A DNA stretch of 64,000 nucleotides from CAYLHX01 sp964383675 (GCA_964383675.1 CAYLHX010000002.1:1-64000), one strand, 5' to 3'; shown: positions 33,506-41,789, counted from the stretch's first letter. Translations and numbers: made by a program. Notes: generated from the letters alone by a model not told the origin.

Positions 33506-34213
33506 TTAACGCGTAAAGAATGTTGGGTTTACCGTGTAGAGTATTAGACCGGACAAAAACAGTACGACGATACCGGCAAGTGATTGAACGATTCTGGTTT
33601 TGGCATTTTCTACCGCCTGGGAATCACCGCCGGACATTGAAATCTGAATACCGCTGATAATGATTACAATCACGGCTATAAGACCAACCAGACCTGCCGA
33701 CCAACGAAAAATAGTGCTTAGGTACCCTTCCAATAGCGAAGTGCCGCCTTTACTGATTAAGGCCTGGATTCTGTTGCAACGGTAGATTACGTTGAACTGC
33801 TCTATTTCTGGTTTCTCAAGTCCACTATAGACAGTATTGTCGCATCCTCCAGTGGCATTTAGTACTTCACTGATAGTTTTTAATTCGCCGGTAATTTTTT
33901 TGTCGCCGGTTCCTGTATATGTTGGGGTGTAGCTAAAGGTGTTACGGTAGCATACGCGACTTTCAAAGTCGTCACCGACCTTTTGAGTTTCGTCGTTAGC
34001 AAAGAGCGGTTCTTCAATAAAAGTTACGATTTTATCTTTATCTTTTTCCGGATCAATACATTGATTTCCGCTGGCTTTTGGAAAGGGATTCTCAAAGCCC
34101 TCTGGTAGCTTGTCCGGTGTCGGTGTTCCCGCCTCATCCGCAAAAGTTGTGCCACTTAGAATGGCTAAGCTTAGCAGGATATATAGAACTATTTTTACAC
34201 TGGTGCTTCTCAT
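33506..34213 (-). CDS. VirB2-like membrane protein with enlarged Cys-containing exposed domain, copy 2 of 5
   Basis: 235 residues, the longest of the array. Signal peptide at about 1-25 (TFADEAG). An extra exposed domain of about 125 residues holds five Cys (CIDPE, RVCYRN, GGCDN, YRCNR among them). Then the usual two helices at about 172-194 and 210-230, with SGGDSQAVENAKTRIVQSLA between. The insert could be an adhesive or receptor-binding module displayed on the pilin core (inference). Overlaps copy 1 by 4 bp. Confidence 0.72.
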   Translation of the reverse strand: MRSTSVKIVLYILLSLAILSGTTFADEAGTPTPDKLPEGFENPFPKASGNQCIDPEKDKDKIVTFIEEPLFANDETQKVGDDFESRVCYRNTFSYTPTYTGTGDKKITGELKTISEVLNATGGCDNTVYSGLEKPEIEQFNVIYRCNRIQALISKGGTSLLEGYLSTIFRWSAGLVGLIAVIVIIISGIQISMSGGDSQAVENAKTRIVQSLAGIVVLFLSGLILYTVNPTFFTR

Positions 34214-34695
34214 GATTGTGGTGGGGGTAATTCGCTGGTTATGAACAGTGATTGGATGAAAATCACGATTATGTATGACATAAAGGTGACGATCAGGCCG
34301 ATTACTGCGTATTTGATTATCTCTTTGGCTTCATCGACTTTTTGCTGATTTCCCTGAGCAAACATAAACATAAAGCCACCAATGATCATAATGATGATGG
34401 AAATTGAACCGATTATGCGAGTGAAAAAATTTATAACTCTGATAATGAAACTTAGAATCGGTGATCTGTTTGCATCTTCAAAATAATCGGGAGTTTCGTT
34501 GTCCAGAGTTAAAATTTTGTTAACATTGAATTTGGCATCTTTGAGGGGATTGGTGTCGGGTGTGATGTTGGTGGGCGTGCTCTTTGTTGCTTCACTTCCG
34601 GGTGGGCCCTCGACGGCAAAAGCAGTGGTTAGACTGCTTGTGATAAAAACAAGGCCGATTATTGTTAATATGATTTTTTTCATCTTATCCTTCAA
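34210..34695 (-). CDS. VirB2-like (T4SS_pilin family) small membrane protein, copy 1 of 5
   Basis: 161 residues. Signal peptide at about 5-28 (AFAVEG), a 50-residue exposed linker, helices at about 82-112 and 128-150. The loop AQGNQQKVDEAKEIIKYAVIG is followed by SYIIVIFI, the array motif. First of the five copies; its start overlaps the end of pilT by 11 bp. Confidence 0.75.
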   Translation of the reverse strand: MKDKMKKIILTIIGLVFITSSLTTAFAVEGPPGSEATKSTPTNITPDTNPLKDAKFNVNKILTLDNETPDYFEDANRSPILSFIIRVINFFTRIIGSISIIIMIIGGFMFMFAQGNQQKVDEAKEIIKYAVIGLIVTFMSYIIVIFIQSLFITSELPPPQS

Positions 34696-35728
34696 TTTCT
34701 TTAGGAATATTTTCCAGTGCTCTTTCTTCGGTAATTAGACCGGCATTAAGCAGGTCGGTTATAGACTTTTTCATCGTCTGCATGCCCTCTTTGGTGGAAG
34801 TTTCAATGACGGAATTAATCTGGTGTGTAGCCGATTTTCGGATGATATTGGCGATAGCATTGTTGGCGAACATTATCTCAAAGGCGGCAATGCGCCCTTT
34901 TTCGTCTTTGGTTTTAACCAGTGTTTGCCAGAAAACCGCCCTCAAACTTTCAGAGAGCTGTGCACGAACTTGGTTTTGCTGTTCGTGCGGGAAAGAGTCG
35001 ATGATGCGGTTAATCGAATTGGCACAACCACGGGTGTGGAGAGTCGCAAAGACCAAGTGCCCGGTTTCCGCGGCGGTGATGGCTTGCTGCATAGTTTCAA
35101 GGTCACGCATTTCTCCCAGTAGTATGATGTCCGGTGCTTCACGTAGCGAACTGCGTAGGGCTTTTTGGAAGCTGTGGGTATGGGTTCCCACCTCTCTTTG
35201 TTGAATTAAACATTGATTGTTTTTGTGGACATACTCGATCGGATCTTCAATGGTTACGATATGTTTTTTCTGATTGCGATTGATCTCGTTGATCATGGCG
35301 GCCAGGGTTGTGGTTTTACCGCAGCCGGTAGGACCTGTTACGATCACCAGACCATCTTTGAAACCGGTGGCTTTTTTAAGCTGAGCCGGGAGGTTTAATT
35401 CGTCCAGGGATTTGACCGATTCGGGAATAAGGCGCAGCGCCGCTGAAATACCTTTTCTCTGAACAAACATGTTAATTCTGAAACGGGCGATTGTCTCTAT
35501 ATCGATAGAGAAATCCAGATCCAGATTTTGCTCGAAACGTTGTTTTTGAACCGGATTGAGAAATTCCAAAAGGTATTCCTCGGCCATTTTTTTGGTGAGT
35601 TCAGGGTGTTCTTCGATAGGTACCAGATCACCGTTAATTCTCAGTATTGGCTTACTTCCTGTTGAGATATAGATATCGGAAGCATTGTACTGAACCGCTG
35701 TTCTGAGTATTTTCGATAATTTAATCAT
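34685..35728 (-). CDS. pilT: Pilus retraction ATPase PilT family
   Basis: 347 residues from the ATG at 35726-35728; a longer frame to 35785 would cover the promoter. PilT/GspE ATPase: N-terminal PAS-like part (ASDIYISTGSKPILRINGDL), Walker A VTGPTGCGKTTTLAA, Asp box TIEDPIEYVH, Walker B DIILLGEMRDLETM, His box GHLVFATLHT. The AIRNLIRE-type retraction motif is not obvious; AIANIIRKS is the nearest. PilT normally disassembles type IV pilins. Here it heads a run with VirB2-like proteins while the GspH/I/J-type pilins are 4 kb away, so its substrate is uncertain. Confidence 0.93.
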   Translation of the reverse strand: MIKLSKILRTAVQYNASDIYISTGSKPILRINGDLVPIEEHPELTKKMAEEYLLEFLNPVQKQRFEQNLDLDFSIDIETIARFRINMFVQRKGISAALRLIPESVKSLDELNLPAQLKKATGFKDGLVIVTGPTGCGKTTTLAAMINEINRNQKKHIVTIEDPIEYVHKNNQCLIQQREVGTHTHSFQKALRSSLREAPDIILLGEMRDLETMQQAITAAETGHLVFATLHTRGCANSINRIIDSFPHEQQNQVRAQLSESLRAVFWQTLVKTKDEKGRIAAFEIMFANNAIANIIRKSATHQINSVIETSTKEGMQTMKKSITDLLNAGLITEERALENIPKEIEG

Positions 35729-35749
35729 TTTGTTTTTTGTTTTCCCTTT

Positions 35750-35778
35750 ATTATAACATTTTTGGCCATTTCGAACAA
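35750..35778 (-). promoter_or_regulatory. Promoter of the pilT/VirB2-like pilin run
   Basis: Minus strand TTGTTC, 17 bases, TATAAT (plus 35750-35755). Predicted start about 15 nt before the pilT ATG. Just upstream (35784-35804) lies a 7-bp hairpin, GGCAAAT/ATTTGCC, without a T-run. Confidence 0.7.
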
Positions 35779-35825
35779 GAGGCAAATGGCCTATTTGCCA
35801 TAGTTTGAGGTTCTAATAGAGGCGC

Positions 35826-36641
35826 TTATCTTGCCAGTTTTTCGTCTGGGGGATTTTCTGTTTCTTCCTCAGCGGAGTTAGAAGGCTCTTCCGTAGCTTC
35901 GCTTTCGGAAGTGTCGGTGGAATCTACGTTGTAAATGTCTTTTAGTTCGCTTACCGTCTCTTCCAACTCTTCAATTTCAGCGGAATTGGATTCTTCTTCA
36001 GTCTCTTCCGTGGTCTCTTCGGTAGTCTCTTCTGGTGCGCTTTCTTCTTCAGCCGGTTCTTCTGAAGTTTCGGAATTACTTTCTTCTATATTGGTCTCAT
36101 CTGGGATTTCCGTATTTTCGTTATCTGTTGCCGGTGAATTGAAGAAAAAGAAGTAGGCTAGAGCTCCGAGAATGAGTACCGCAACGATAATTACACCAAT
36201 GATTAGATATTTTCTGTTCATTGGCGCTTTGTTTTGATCGGTTATCTCGGTTGCGGCTTCGTTAAGTTGTTCTTCAAGCTGTTTGTCCAGCTCGTTATGG
36301 TTTGGAGTAGCTTCAGAAGTTAACTCAATTGGATGAGGTTCGGTTGGTTTTTGTTCCGGAGATGGTTGTGGGGTTGACGGTGGGGTGACTGGTGGTGCGA
36401 CTGGTGCAGCAGGCTCTGCCGGAGTGGCAGGAGGGATTGCGGGCGCTGGCGGTTCCGGAGTGGCTGAGGGGTCCGGTGGTGGTGTGCTTTGTCCACCGTT
36501 GCCGGTGTTAAGCGGATGCTGGTCCATAGATACCGGAGTTCCGGGTTGTTGGTATTGCCCGTTTGGCGCAGCTTTATTTGCTGAATCGTCAGTGTTTAAT
36601 TGAAACACATAGTTGTCATTTGGATTGTTTTCGTCGGCCAT
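35826..36641 (-). CDS. Single-pass membrane protein with Pro-rich and Glu/Thr-rich arms
   Basis: 271 residues. Residues 1 to about 140 are disordered, rich in Pro, Ala, Gln and Asn (ending NKAPMNRK) and probably cytoplasmic. One helix spans about 147-170 (YLIIGVIIVAVLILGALAYF). Residues 171-271 are a very acidic Glu/Ser/Thr repeat-like arm (EETTEETTEETEEE). There is no signal peptide. Function unknown; low-complexity arms on both sides of a membrane suggest a tether or stalk. It follows the 36656 gene by 14 bp, so they share a transcript. Confidence 0.7.
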   Translation of the reverse strand: MADENNPNDNYVFQLNTDDSANKAAPNGQYQQPGTPVSMDQHPLNTGNGGQSTPPPDPSATPEPPAPAIPPATPAEPAAPVAPPVTPPSTPQPSPEQKPTEPHPIELTSEATPNHNELDKQLEEQLNEAATEITDQNKAPMNRKYLIIGVIIVAVLILGALAYFFFFNSPATDNENTEIPDETNIEESNSETSEEPAEEESAPEETTEETTEETEEESNSAEIEELEETVSELKDIYNVDSTDTSESEATEEPSNSAEEETENPPDEKLAR

Positions 36642-36655
36642 TTTAAGAGGTTAGA

Positions 36656-37213
36656 TTATTCCAACTCCATTTCATCATCCTCGGATTTGGGGATGATATG
36701 TTCAATTGCTCCCCATTCACTATCCTCAAGTTCCGGAATTACCAAGGTAACTTTATCACCAACTTCTCCTTTAAAATAGGTGACTGAAGCTAAAAGAACT
36801 TTATAGGCTTTGCCGCTGGCGATTACCTTATATTGGCCGTCTTCATAAGTAAGAGTTCCAAGAATTCGCTTTCTTTCAGTGGGGCCGATTTGTTTGTAAA
36901 CAAAAGAGCCATCTGGGGTGATGGTTAATTTAAGCACGTCTCCCGGCACAAGTTTTGATTTGCTGGCATAGTTTGCCGGTACAGGATATTCTTTGCCGCC
37001 TTTGTCGGACATTTTTTCGCCGTCAAAAACACCTTCAACTATTGTATCGTCTCCTTCTTTGGTTGTGTCGTCCAGTTCGGCTGCTATTTTAGTATAGACG
37101 CTTTTCGAAGAGGATCCGGTGAGCTCATTGATAATCTGCTTGGCCGATCTCAAATTCGATTCAGCTGATTCAAGCATTTCTTTTACCAGGGCAAGTTTGG
37201 AAGCTTGTGACAT
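36656..37213 (-). CDS. Conserved CPR-type hypothetical protein
   Basis: 185 residues. N-terminal helix (about 3-32, LALVKEMLESAESNLRSAKQII). A hinge follows, then a beta-rich domain with VEGVFDGEKM, KEYPVPANYASKSKLVPGD, LKLTITPDGSFVYKQIGP and ERKRILGTL. I recognise this combination from many Patescibacteria genomes, where it is of unknown function and sometimes mis-named as a ribosomal protein. The beta part looks like a small-barrel or KOW/OB-like fold, which would fit nucleic-acid or ribosome binding (inference). It has a strong promoter and shares a transcript with the membrane protein downstream. Confidence 0.82.
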   Translation of the reverse strand: MSQASKLALVKEMLESAESNLRSAKQIINELTGSSSKSVYTKIAAELDDTTKEGDDTIVEGVFDGEKMSDKGGKEYPVPANYASKSKLVPGDVLKLTITPDGSFVYKQIGPTERKRILGTLTYEDGQYKVIASGKAYKVLLASVTYFKGEVGDKVTLVIPELEDSEWGAIEHIIPKSEDDEMELE

Positions 37214-37247
37214 TTTGTTTTTCTTTTAATTTTTTGATGTTGGCATA

Positions 37248-37276
37248 ATTATAGCAAAAAATTGAAGTTTCTACAA
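37248..37276 (-). promoter_or_regulatory. Promoter of the 37213 gene
   Basis: Minus strand TTGTAG, 17 bases, TATAAT (plus 37248-37253). Predicted start about 28 nt before the ATG. Confidence 0.75.
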
Positions 37277-37277
37277 T

Positions 37278-37637
37278 TCAGCTATCTTGACTTTTTTCCT
37301 TAATTATTGTTTGGAAGAATGCGCGACGGATGATACCGAGGTTGGAGAAAATACGGAAGGTGAAAACTACGGTAGCTGCCAGATAAAGGTCCAGACCCAG
37401 TTTTTCTCCCAAGTAGGTAATGCCTATGGCTAAAAGAATATTAAAAATCAGACCGGTTGAAAAAAGGACCGGATCGTAATCTTCCTTGGTGACTTCGGCC
37501 TTGATACCGCCGAAAAGCGAGTCTAGGATCCCGACGATGATTACCGCTGTGTATTTGATGTATTCAATTGGAATGGTGTAGCTAGTGTTTAAGCCCACAA
37601 TTATACCGATCAAAATTCCAACTACTGCCCAAATCAT
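37278..37637 (-). CDS. Small basic protein Sbp family (DUF1290)
   Basis: 119 residues with three or four membrane helices (about 1-20, 28-48, 58-80, 85-105). Motifs typical of the family: IGIIVGLN, VGILDSLFGGIKA and FNILLAIGITYLGEKLGLDLYLAATVVF (quoted in part). In Bacillus and relatives this gene lies in the ftsQ (divIB) region, and here too it follows ftsQ by 10 bp. Role unknown, assumed envelope or division related. Confidence 0.88.
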   Translation of the reverse strand: MIWAVVGILIGIIVGLNTSYTIPIEYIKYTAVIIVGILDSLFGGIKAEVTKEDYDPVLFSTGLIFNILLAIGITYLGEKLGLDLYLAATVVFTFRIFSNLGIIRRAFFQTIIKEKSQDS

Positions 37638-37647
37638 AAAAAGTGCT

Positions 37648-38517
37648 TTATTTACGTTTGTATATTATCTTATCTCCACTGCCTCCTGCAATTCTAAGAT
37701 CGATATAGGCCAGAGGATCATTGTAGATGTCCAGTTTTACGATCGCTTTTTTAAGTTTTTTAAGCTGTTCTTCGTAGGGTCTTTGAATATCTATCCAAAT
37801 GTAAAAATCTTTTTCAGTTAGTAGATGGATTTCGCGAGGTATTTTTCTATAGTCTACCTCTACTACCCTCATTCCGAACTTATCTTCAAAATAACTAACC
37901 GTTTCCAGGATGTATTGCAGCTTGGTACCCTCAATAACTGGATTTTCGGTATTGACGGGCTCTTCGGATTTGATGCGAATGTAGGGGAGGCTGGTATTTT
38001 CCAGATTTTCTTTGATGGCGTAGCCGATTGAATTGATTATGTAGCTCTTTTTTATATTTTTACTTTCGCTGATAACATTGGCAACCAAAGGATACTCACT
38101 GAATTCGATAACAATTTCGTTGGGATAATTTTTACTGGTGGTAACTTGCTCGAGCTCCGGAAAAGCTTCTTTGATTTTGAGATCGAGATCCGTTGGATTG
38201 ATGAAGAGTAGATTTTGTCCGATTTGATCTGCTATTTTGGCCTTCACCTCTTCTCCCAAACCTTGATTGTCAATATTTTCATCGCTGATGCTTATTCTTT
38301 CAATAAGGAAGTATTGGGAAAAAAATATCAGATAGATTACCAAAATAATGGCAAAACCGAACAGGCATAAAATGGTTAGTTTTTTAACCCTGTTTAAGAA
38401 AGGATGAGATTTTTTAAGAAGCTTTTTGCCGTATTTCTTCGGTAATTTCTTGGTGTATAGTGGACTTTTACCATAGGAATATCTGTATTTTGGCAGTTTG
38501 CTTTTTTTTCTAAACAT
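37648..38517 (-). CDS. ftsQ: Cell division protein FtsQ/DivIB
   Basis: Divisome protein that links early and late components. 289 residues. Very basic cytoplasmic start (about 1-45), one membrane helix (about 46-68), a POTRA domain (about 70-140, FLIERISISD...LLFINPTDLDLKIKEAFPELE), then the FtsQ beta domain with SYIINSIGYAI and a C-terminal DPLAYIDLRIAGG strand. No other ftsA/ftsZ/mur genes are adjacent, unlike the usual dcw cluster. Only sbp follows. Divergent from folC with 40 bp between. Confidence 0.88.
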   Translation of the reverse strand: MFRKKSKLPKYRYSYGKSPLYTKKLPKKYGKKLLKKSHPFLNRVKKLTILCLFGFAIILVIYLIFFSQYFLIERISISDENIDNQGLGEEVKAKIADQIGQNLLFINPTDLDLKIKEAFPELEQVTTSKNYPNEIVIEFSEYPLVANVISESKNIKKSYIINSIGYAIKENLENTSLPYIRIKSEEPVNTENPVIEGTKLQYILETVSYFEDKFGMRVVEVDYRKIPREIHLLTEKDFYIWIDIQRPYEEQLKKLKKAIVKLDIYNDPLAYIDLRIAGGSGDKIIYKRK

Positions 38518-38557
38518 TTTTGTCTAAGATTGAGCTGACTTAAATATACATAATTAT

Positions 38558-39805
38558 ATGGATTTTGAAAGTGCGCTTGAATATTTGGATTCTTTTGTTT
38601 CTTTTGAAAATAAAAGCAGTTTTAACTACAGTGAACAGAACTTTGATTTGGGCCGCTTAAAAGCGATCCTTGATGATTTGGATTTGGACTACTCAAAACT
38701 CAAATTTATTCATGTCGGAGGTTCGAAGGGCAAAGGGACGACCTGTAATGTGGTGGCACAATATCTAAAAGCTCGCGGTTACTCGACCGGTCTATTTACT
38801 TCACCTCATCTTACTTCTGTAACGGAGAGGATTAAGGTTAACGATCAGCCTATTTTGCCGCAGGATTTTGCGGCCCAAATGAGCAGATTAAAAGAGTTTT
38901 TTGATAAATCCTCCTGGAAAGTCACCTATTTTGAGCTGCTTTTTATTCTGGCGCTGATGTGTTTTTTTGAAAGAAAGGTGGATTTTGTGGTGCTTGAGGT
39001 GGGCTTGGGAGGGCGGTTGGATGCTACGAATATTGTTTTTCCTTTGGTTTCGGCGCTTACATCGGTGGAGAAGGAGCATGCGGCTATCTTGGGCAACAGT
39101 ATAGAAGCAATTTTGCAGGAGAAATTAGGCATAAGAAAGCCTGAGACACCTTTTGTTATTGGCGAGCAAGGTCAAGAGGTTTATAAATTGATACGGGAAA
39201 AAGTGGGGGATGATAACTTGGTGTTTTTTGTTCAAGATTTGTTACCGGGGCAGATGTTTCTGGATGAGATGCCTGTGCTGGACCCGGCGCTTATGGCTAA
39301 TGCCAAATTGGCGCTTATGATTTTGAAGTTTGTTTTGAAAGATCAAAAATATGGTTTCGACTTGCAGTTGTTTTTAGAGGTTCTTCGGGGTTTTCAGTTG
39401 CCCGGGCGCTTTGATGTGCGTGAAAAGGCCGGCAAGACCATTGTTTTGGATGTGGCTCACACTGTTAAAAGTGTGGAAAATTTGTTTTGTGTATTGCGGG
39501 AGAAGTTTCCGGAGAGGCAGATAGTTGTCTTGATGTCTATTATGAAAGACAAAGAGGTGGAGGATATTCTTAATTTGATTACCCAAAATGCAAAAAAGGT
39601 TGTTTTTGCGACGACTCATCCGGAGAGGAGTGTTTCGGAGATAGATTTTAAGGCAACCGGGACCAAATACTATGCTGACTTCGGCTTTAAGTCGGATTGT
39701 GTTGTGGCCTTTGAAGAATTGTTGTTTGAGTTAAAAGAAAATGAGATCCTGCTGGTGCTGTGCTCTCATTTTTTGGTTGGGAAAATTTTGGAAAAGTTCT
39801 TTTAA
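38558..39805 (+). CDS. folC: Folylpolyglutamate synthase / dihydrofolate synthase
   Basis: Adds glutamates to folates (and possibly to dihydropteroate). 415 residues. ATP-binding loop FIHVGGSKGKGTTCNVVAQY, followed by GLFTSPHLTSVTERIKVND, EVGLGGRLDATN and the C-terminal domain LPGRFDVREKAGKTIVLDVAHT. Complete. Relevant to this genome because the fused histidine-degradation enzyme uses polyglutamylated tetrahydrofolate. It ends 4 bp into the opposite small basic ORF. No Shine-Dalgarno. Confidence 0.95.
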   Translation: MDFESALEYLDSFVSFENKSSFNYSEQNFDLGRLKAILDDLDLDYSKLKFIHVGGSKGKGTTCNVVAQYLKARGYSTGLFTSPHLTSVTERIKVNDQPILPQDFAAQMSRLKEFFDKSSWKVTYFELLFILALMCFFERKVDFVVLEVGLGGRLDATNIVFPLVSALTSVEKEHAAILGNSIEAILQEKLGIRKPETPFVIGEQGQEVYKLIREKVGDDNLVFFVQDLLPGQMFLDEMPVLDPALMANAKLALMILKFVLKDQKYGFDLQLFLEVLRGFQLPGRFDVREKAGKTIVLDVAHTVKSVENLFCVLREKFPERQIVVLMSIMKDKEVEDILNLITQNAKKVVFATTHPERSVSEIDFKATGTKYYADFGFKSDCVVAFEELLFELKENEILLVLCSHFLVGKILEKFF

Positions 39806-39936
39806 TCTTTTGAAACCGGTTTTAAAGCGGCCTTTCTTTCATTGGCTTTTGCTTTGTTTCTTCTTTTCCTTAGTTTGCTTTTTGGGCGTCCTCGTCCCAC
39901 AAGTCCGTGTTGTTTGCTGGCGTGTTTGTTGGTCAT
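39802..39936 (-). CDS. Small, very basic protein (44 residues)
   Basis: My own minus-strand translation from the ATG at 39934-39936 gives 44 codons and a TAA that overlaps the folC stop tail to tail. It begins MTNKHASKQHGLVGRGRPK and continues KLRKRRNKAKANERKAALK, then ends KPVSKD. Nearly half the residues are Lys/Arg/His, with no acidic cluster. The start context AAATTTAAAATG is like other starts here, and a TATAAT lies on the minus strand at 39969-39974 with a poor -35. The composition suggests an RNA- or ribosome-associated peptide. Not recognised; coding status depends on conservation that I cannot test. Confidence 0.5.
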   Translation of the reverse strand: MTNKHASKQHGLVGRGRPKSKLRKRRNKAKANERKAALKPVSKD

Positions 39937-39984
39937 TTTAAATTTGATTAGGTAAGTCGCGCAGAATTATTATAGAAATTGACT

Positions 39985-40437
39985 TTATTTGCAAGTGCAT
40001 TCTTCTTTTGAGGGGTAATACTTGTTGCAAATAGTTTTTACGTTACCGCGCACATTCATGTCAATTTCTATGCTGGCCTTCTTGGGTTTTATCGACTCCA
40101 GGAAATCCTGAAAGATCACCTCGGTTACTGTTTCATGGAATATTTTCAGGTTCCTGAAGGCGTTGATGTAGAGCTTGAAGGACTTTAGCTCCAAGCACTT
40201 TTTGTCCGGAACATAATTTATGGTCACCTTCCCGAAGTCGGGCCAGTCGGAAAAGGGGCAAATTGCCGTGAATTCCGGGCTTGAAATTGAGATCCAGTGT
40301 TCACCCGGGCCTTGCTCTTGAAACTTGAAAGATTCCAGAGGGGCTACCTTTTTAAGTTCCGCGCGTATTTTTTCGGCGTTGGTTTCGCTATAATCGCTTC
40401 CTTCCTGGTATGACCTGAATGTTGTTGCTTTGGACAT
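39985..40437 (-). CDS. queF: NADPH-dependent 7-cyano-7-deazaguanine reductase
   Basis: Reduces preQ0 to preQ1 for queuosine synthesis. 150 residues, the short (unimodular) form. The catalytic Cys60 and Asp67 are in FTAICPFSDWPDFG. The QueF NADPH motif appears as CLELKSFKLYINAFRN. FHETVTEVIFQDF carries the conserved His/Glu, and the C-terminus is Cys-rich (ICNKYYPSKEECTCK). It starts right at the queC stop; queE-queC-queF form one run. Its presence means preQ1 can be made rather than only imported. Confidence 0.95.
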   Translation of the reverse strand: MSKATTFRSYQEGSDYSETNAEKIRAELKKVAPLESFKFQEQGPGEHWISISSPEFTAICPFSDWPDFGKVTINYVPDKKCLELKSFKLYINAFRNLKIFHETVTEVIFQDFLESIKPKKASIEIDMNVRGNVKTICNKYYPSKEECTCK

Positions 40438-41112
40438 CTAGCTTCTGTATTTAAGTGGGTCTTTGATTTTGGCTTCCTTGAAGCCTTTTAATCTTAATTT
40501 GCAAGCCGGGCACTTGCCACAGGCCGGGCGCTCTCCTTTATAGCAGGTGTGAGAGTGTTTGAGAAGCTCTAATTGTTGAAGTTCTTGCATGAAATTAACG
40601 GTTTCACTTTTGGTGAGCCACATCAATGGTGTGTGAATTTTGAAATCTTCCTCCATAGCTAAATTGAGCGTTTGGTTCAGTGACTTGATGAAATTGTCAC
40701 GGCAGTCCGGGTAGCCGCTATAATCGGTTTGGCAGACGCCGGTGATAATATCCTTTATTTTTAGCTGTTTGGCGTAGATAGCGGCTACTGAGAGAAAAAC
40801 CAGGTTTCTACCAGGCACGAAGGTGCTTGGGAGGGAGTTCTTTTTTGTGGTTATTTGAACGGTGCTATCTGTTAGAGCATTCTTGGTCAGCTCTTGAAAG
40901 AGTTTGAGCTTTTGGATTTTTAAAGGCACTTTGGTGAGTGAGGCAATTTTTTTAGCTGCGGCAAGTTCTTTTTTGTGTCTTTGACCATAGTCGAAAGTGA
41001 TGGCGTAGACTTTGCGGAAGTTGGCGAGGGTCCACGCGAGGCAGGTGGTGGAATCCTGACCGCCGGAGAATACTACGAGAGCCGCTTTTGTCGTCTTTGT
41101 TGTTTTGTTCAT
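40438..41112 (-). CDS. queC: 7-cyano-7-deazaguanine synthase
   Basis: Converts 7-carboxy-7-deazaguanine to preQ0 with ATP and ammonia. 224 residues. PP-loop ALVVFSGGQDSTTCLAWTL, AITFDYGQRHKKEL, FVPGRNLVFLSVAA and the four-Cys zinc site HTCYKGERPACGKCPACKLR at the C-terminus. Between queE and queF on the same strand with 9-bp and 0-bp gaps. Confidence 0.97.
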   Translation of the reverse strand: MNKTTKTTKAALVVFSGGQDSTTCLAWTLANFRKVYAITFDYGQRHKKELAAAKKIASLTKVPLKIQKLKLFQELTKNALTDSTVQITTKKNSLPSTFVPGRNLVFLSVAAIYAKQLKIKDIITGVCQTDYSGYPDCRDNFIKSLNQTLNLAMEEDFKIHTPLMWLTKSETVNFMQELQQLELLKHSHTCYKGERPACGKCPACKLRLKGFKEAKIKDPLKYRS

Positions 41113-41121
41113 CTCTTTAAG

Positions 41122-41754
41122 TTAGGTCTTTCTTTTGTTGCCCCATAAGTTGATGTGCAGACGTGGCGTAAAACGAAAATTTTCCTCTTTGCAAAGTTCC
41201 GCCAGCCAGAGGGATCTTAAGGCTACTTCTCGTTTTTTTATACCCTGTGGCATTAAAAACACTTTTTCACGCTCTATTTTATGTTTTTTTATGAATGCTT
41301 TGATCTCAATTAAATCTTTTTTGCTGTCCACTACGAATTTGTAATAGGTTTTCTCTTTCGGCAACTGAGTTAATCTGATTGAGCGATTTTGGGAATTACT
41401 CAGCTTGGGTGAACAGTTAAAGTGATTAATATATTCGTTAATATGTGATTCCAGGCTGCCGCTGGTTTCCACTTCAATATAGTAGCCTTTCAGCTCTTTA
41501 AAGAGTTTTATCAGCTCGCCTTGTTGGATGAGCGGTTCACCACCGGTGATGACCAGATTTTTGGAGGGAAATTTTTTAATTTCTTTGATAATATCTTTGA
41601 TTTCCATTTTTTTTCCGGATTTCAGATCCCAAGTATATTTGGTATCACACCAGGTACAGCGTAGATGGCAGCCGCTGAGTCGCAAAAATATTGAAGGTTT
41701 TCCCAAATTTATACCCTCTCCCTGAATGCTATAAAAAATCTCGGAAACTTGCAT
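41122..41754 (-). CDS. queE: 7-carboxy-7-deazaguanine synthase (radical SAM)
   Basis: Radical-SAM ring contraction of 6-carboxy-tetrahydropterin. 210 residues. SIQGEGINLGKPSIFLRLSG then the Fe-S motif CHLRCTWCDTKYTW (CxxxCxxC), and VITGGEPLIQ. First gene of the que run. queD and folE, needed earlier in the pathway, are not in the window. Confidence 0.95.
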   Translation of the reverse strand: MQVSEIFYSIQGEGINLGKPSIFLRLSGCHLRCTWCDTKYTWDLKSGKKMEIKDIIKEIKKFPSKNLVITGGEPLIQQGELIKLFKELKGYYIEVETSGSLESHINEYINHFNCSPKLSNSQNRSIRLTQLPKEKTYYKFVVDSKKDLIEIKAFIKKHKIEREKVFLMPQGIKKREVALRSLWLAELCKEENFRFTPRLHINLWGNKRKT

Positions 41755-41789
41755 TTTTCTTTTAAATAAGCGGAAGGATCATAGCATAG

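Noticed and set aside
35784..35804. Hairpin GGCAAAT/ATTTGCC as a terminator of the 36641 gene
   Set aside because: No T-run follows on the minus strand and it abuts the pilT -35; it may be a regulatory hairpin but there is too little to call.
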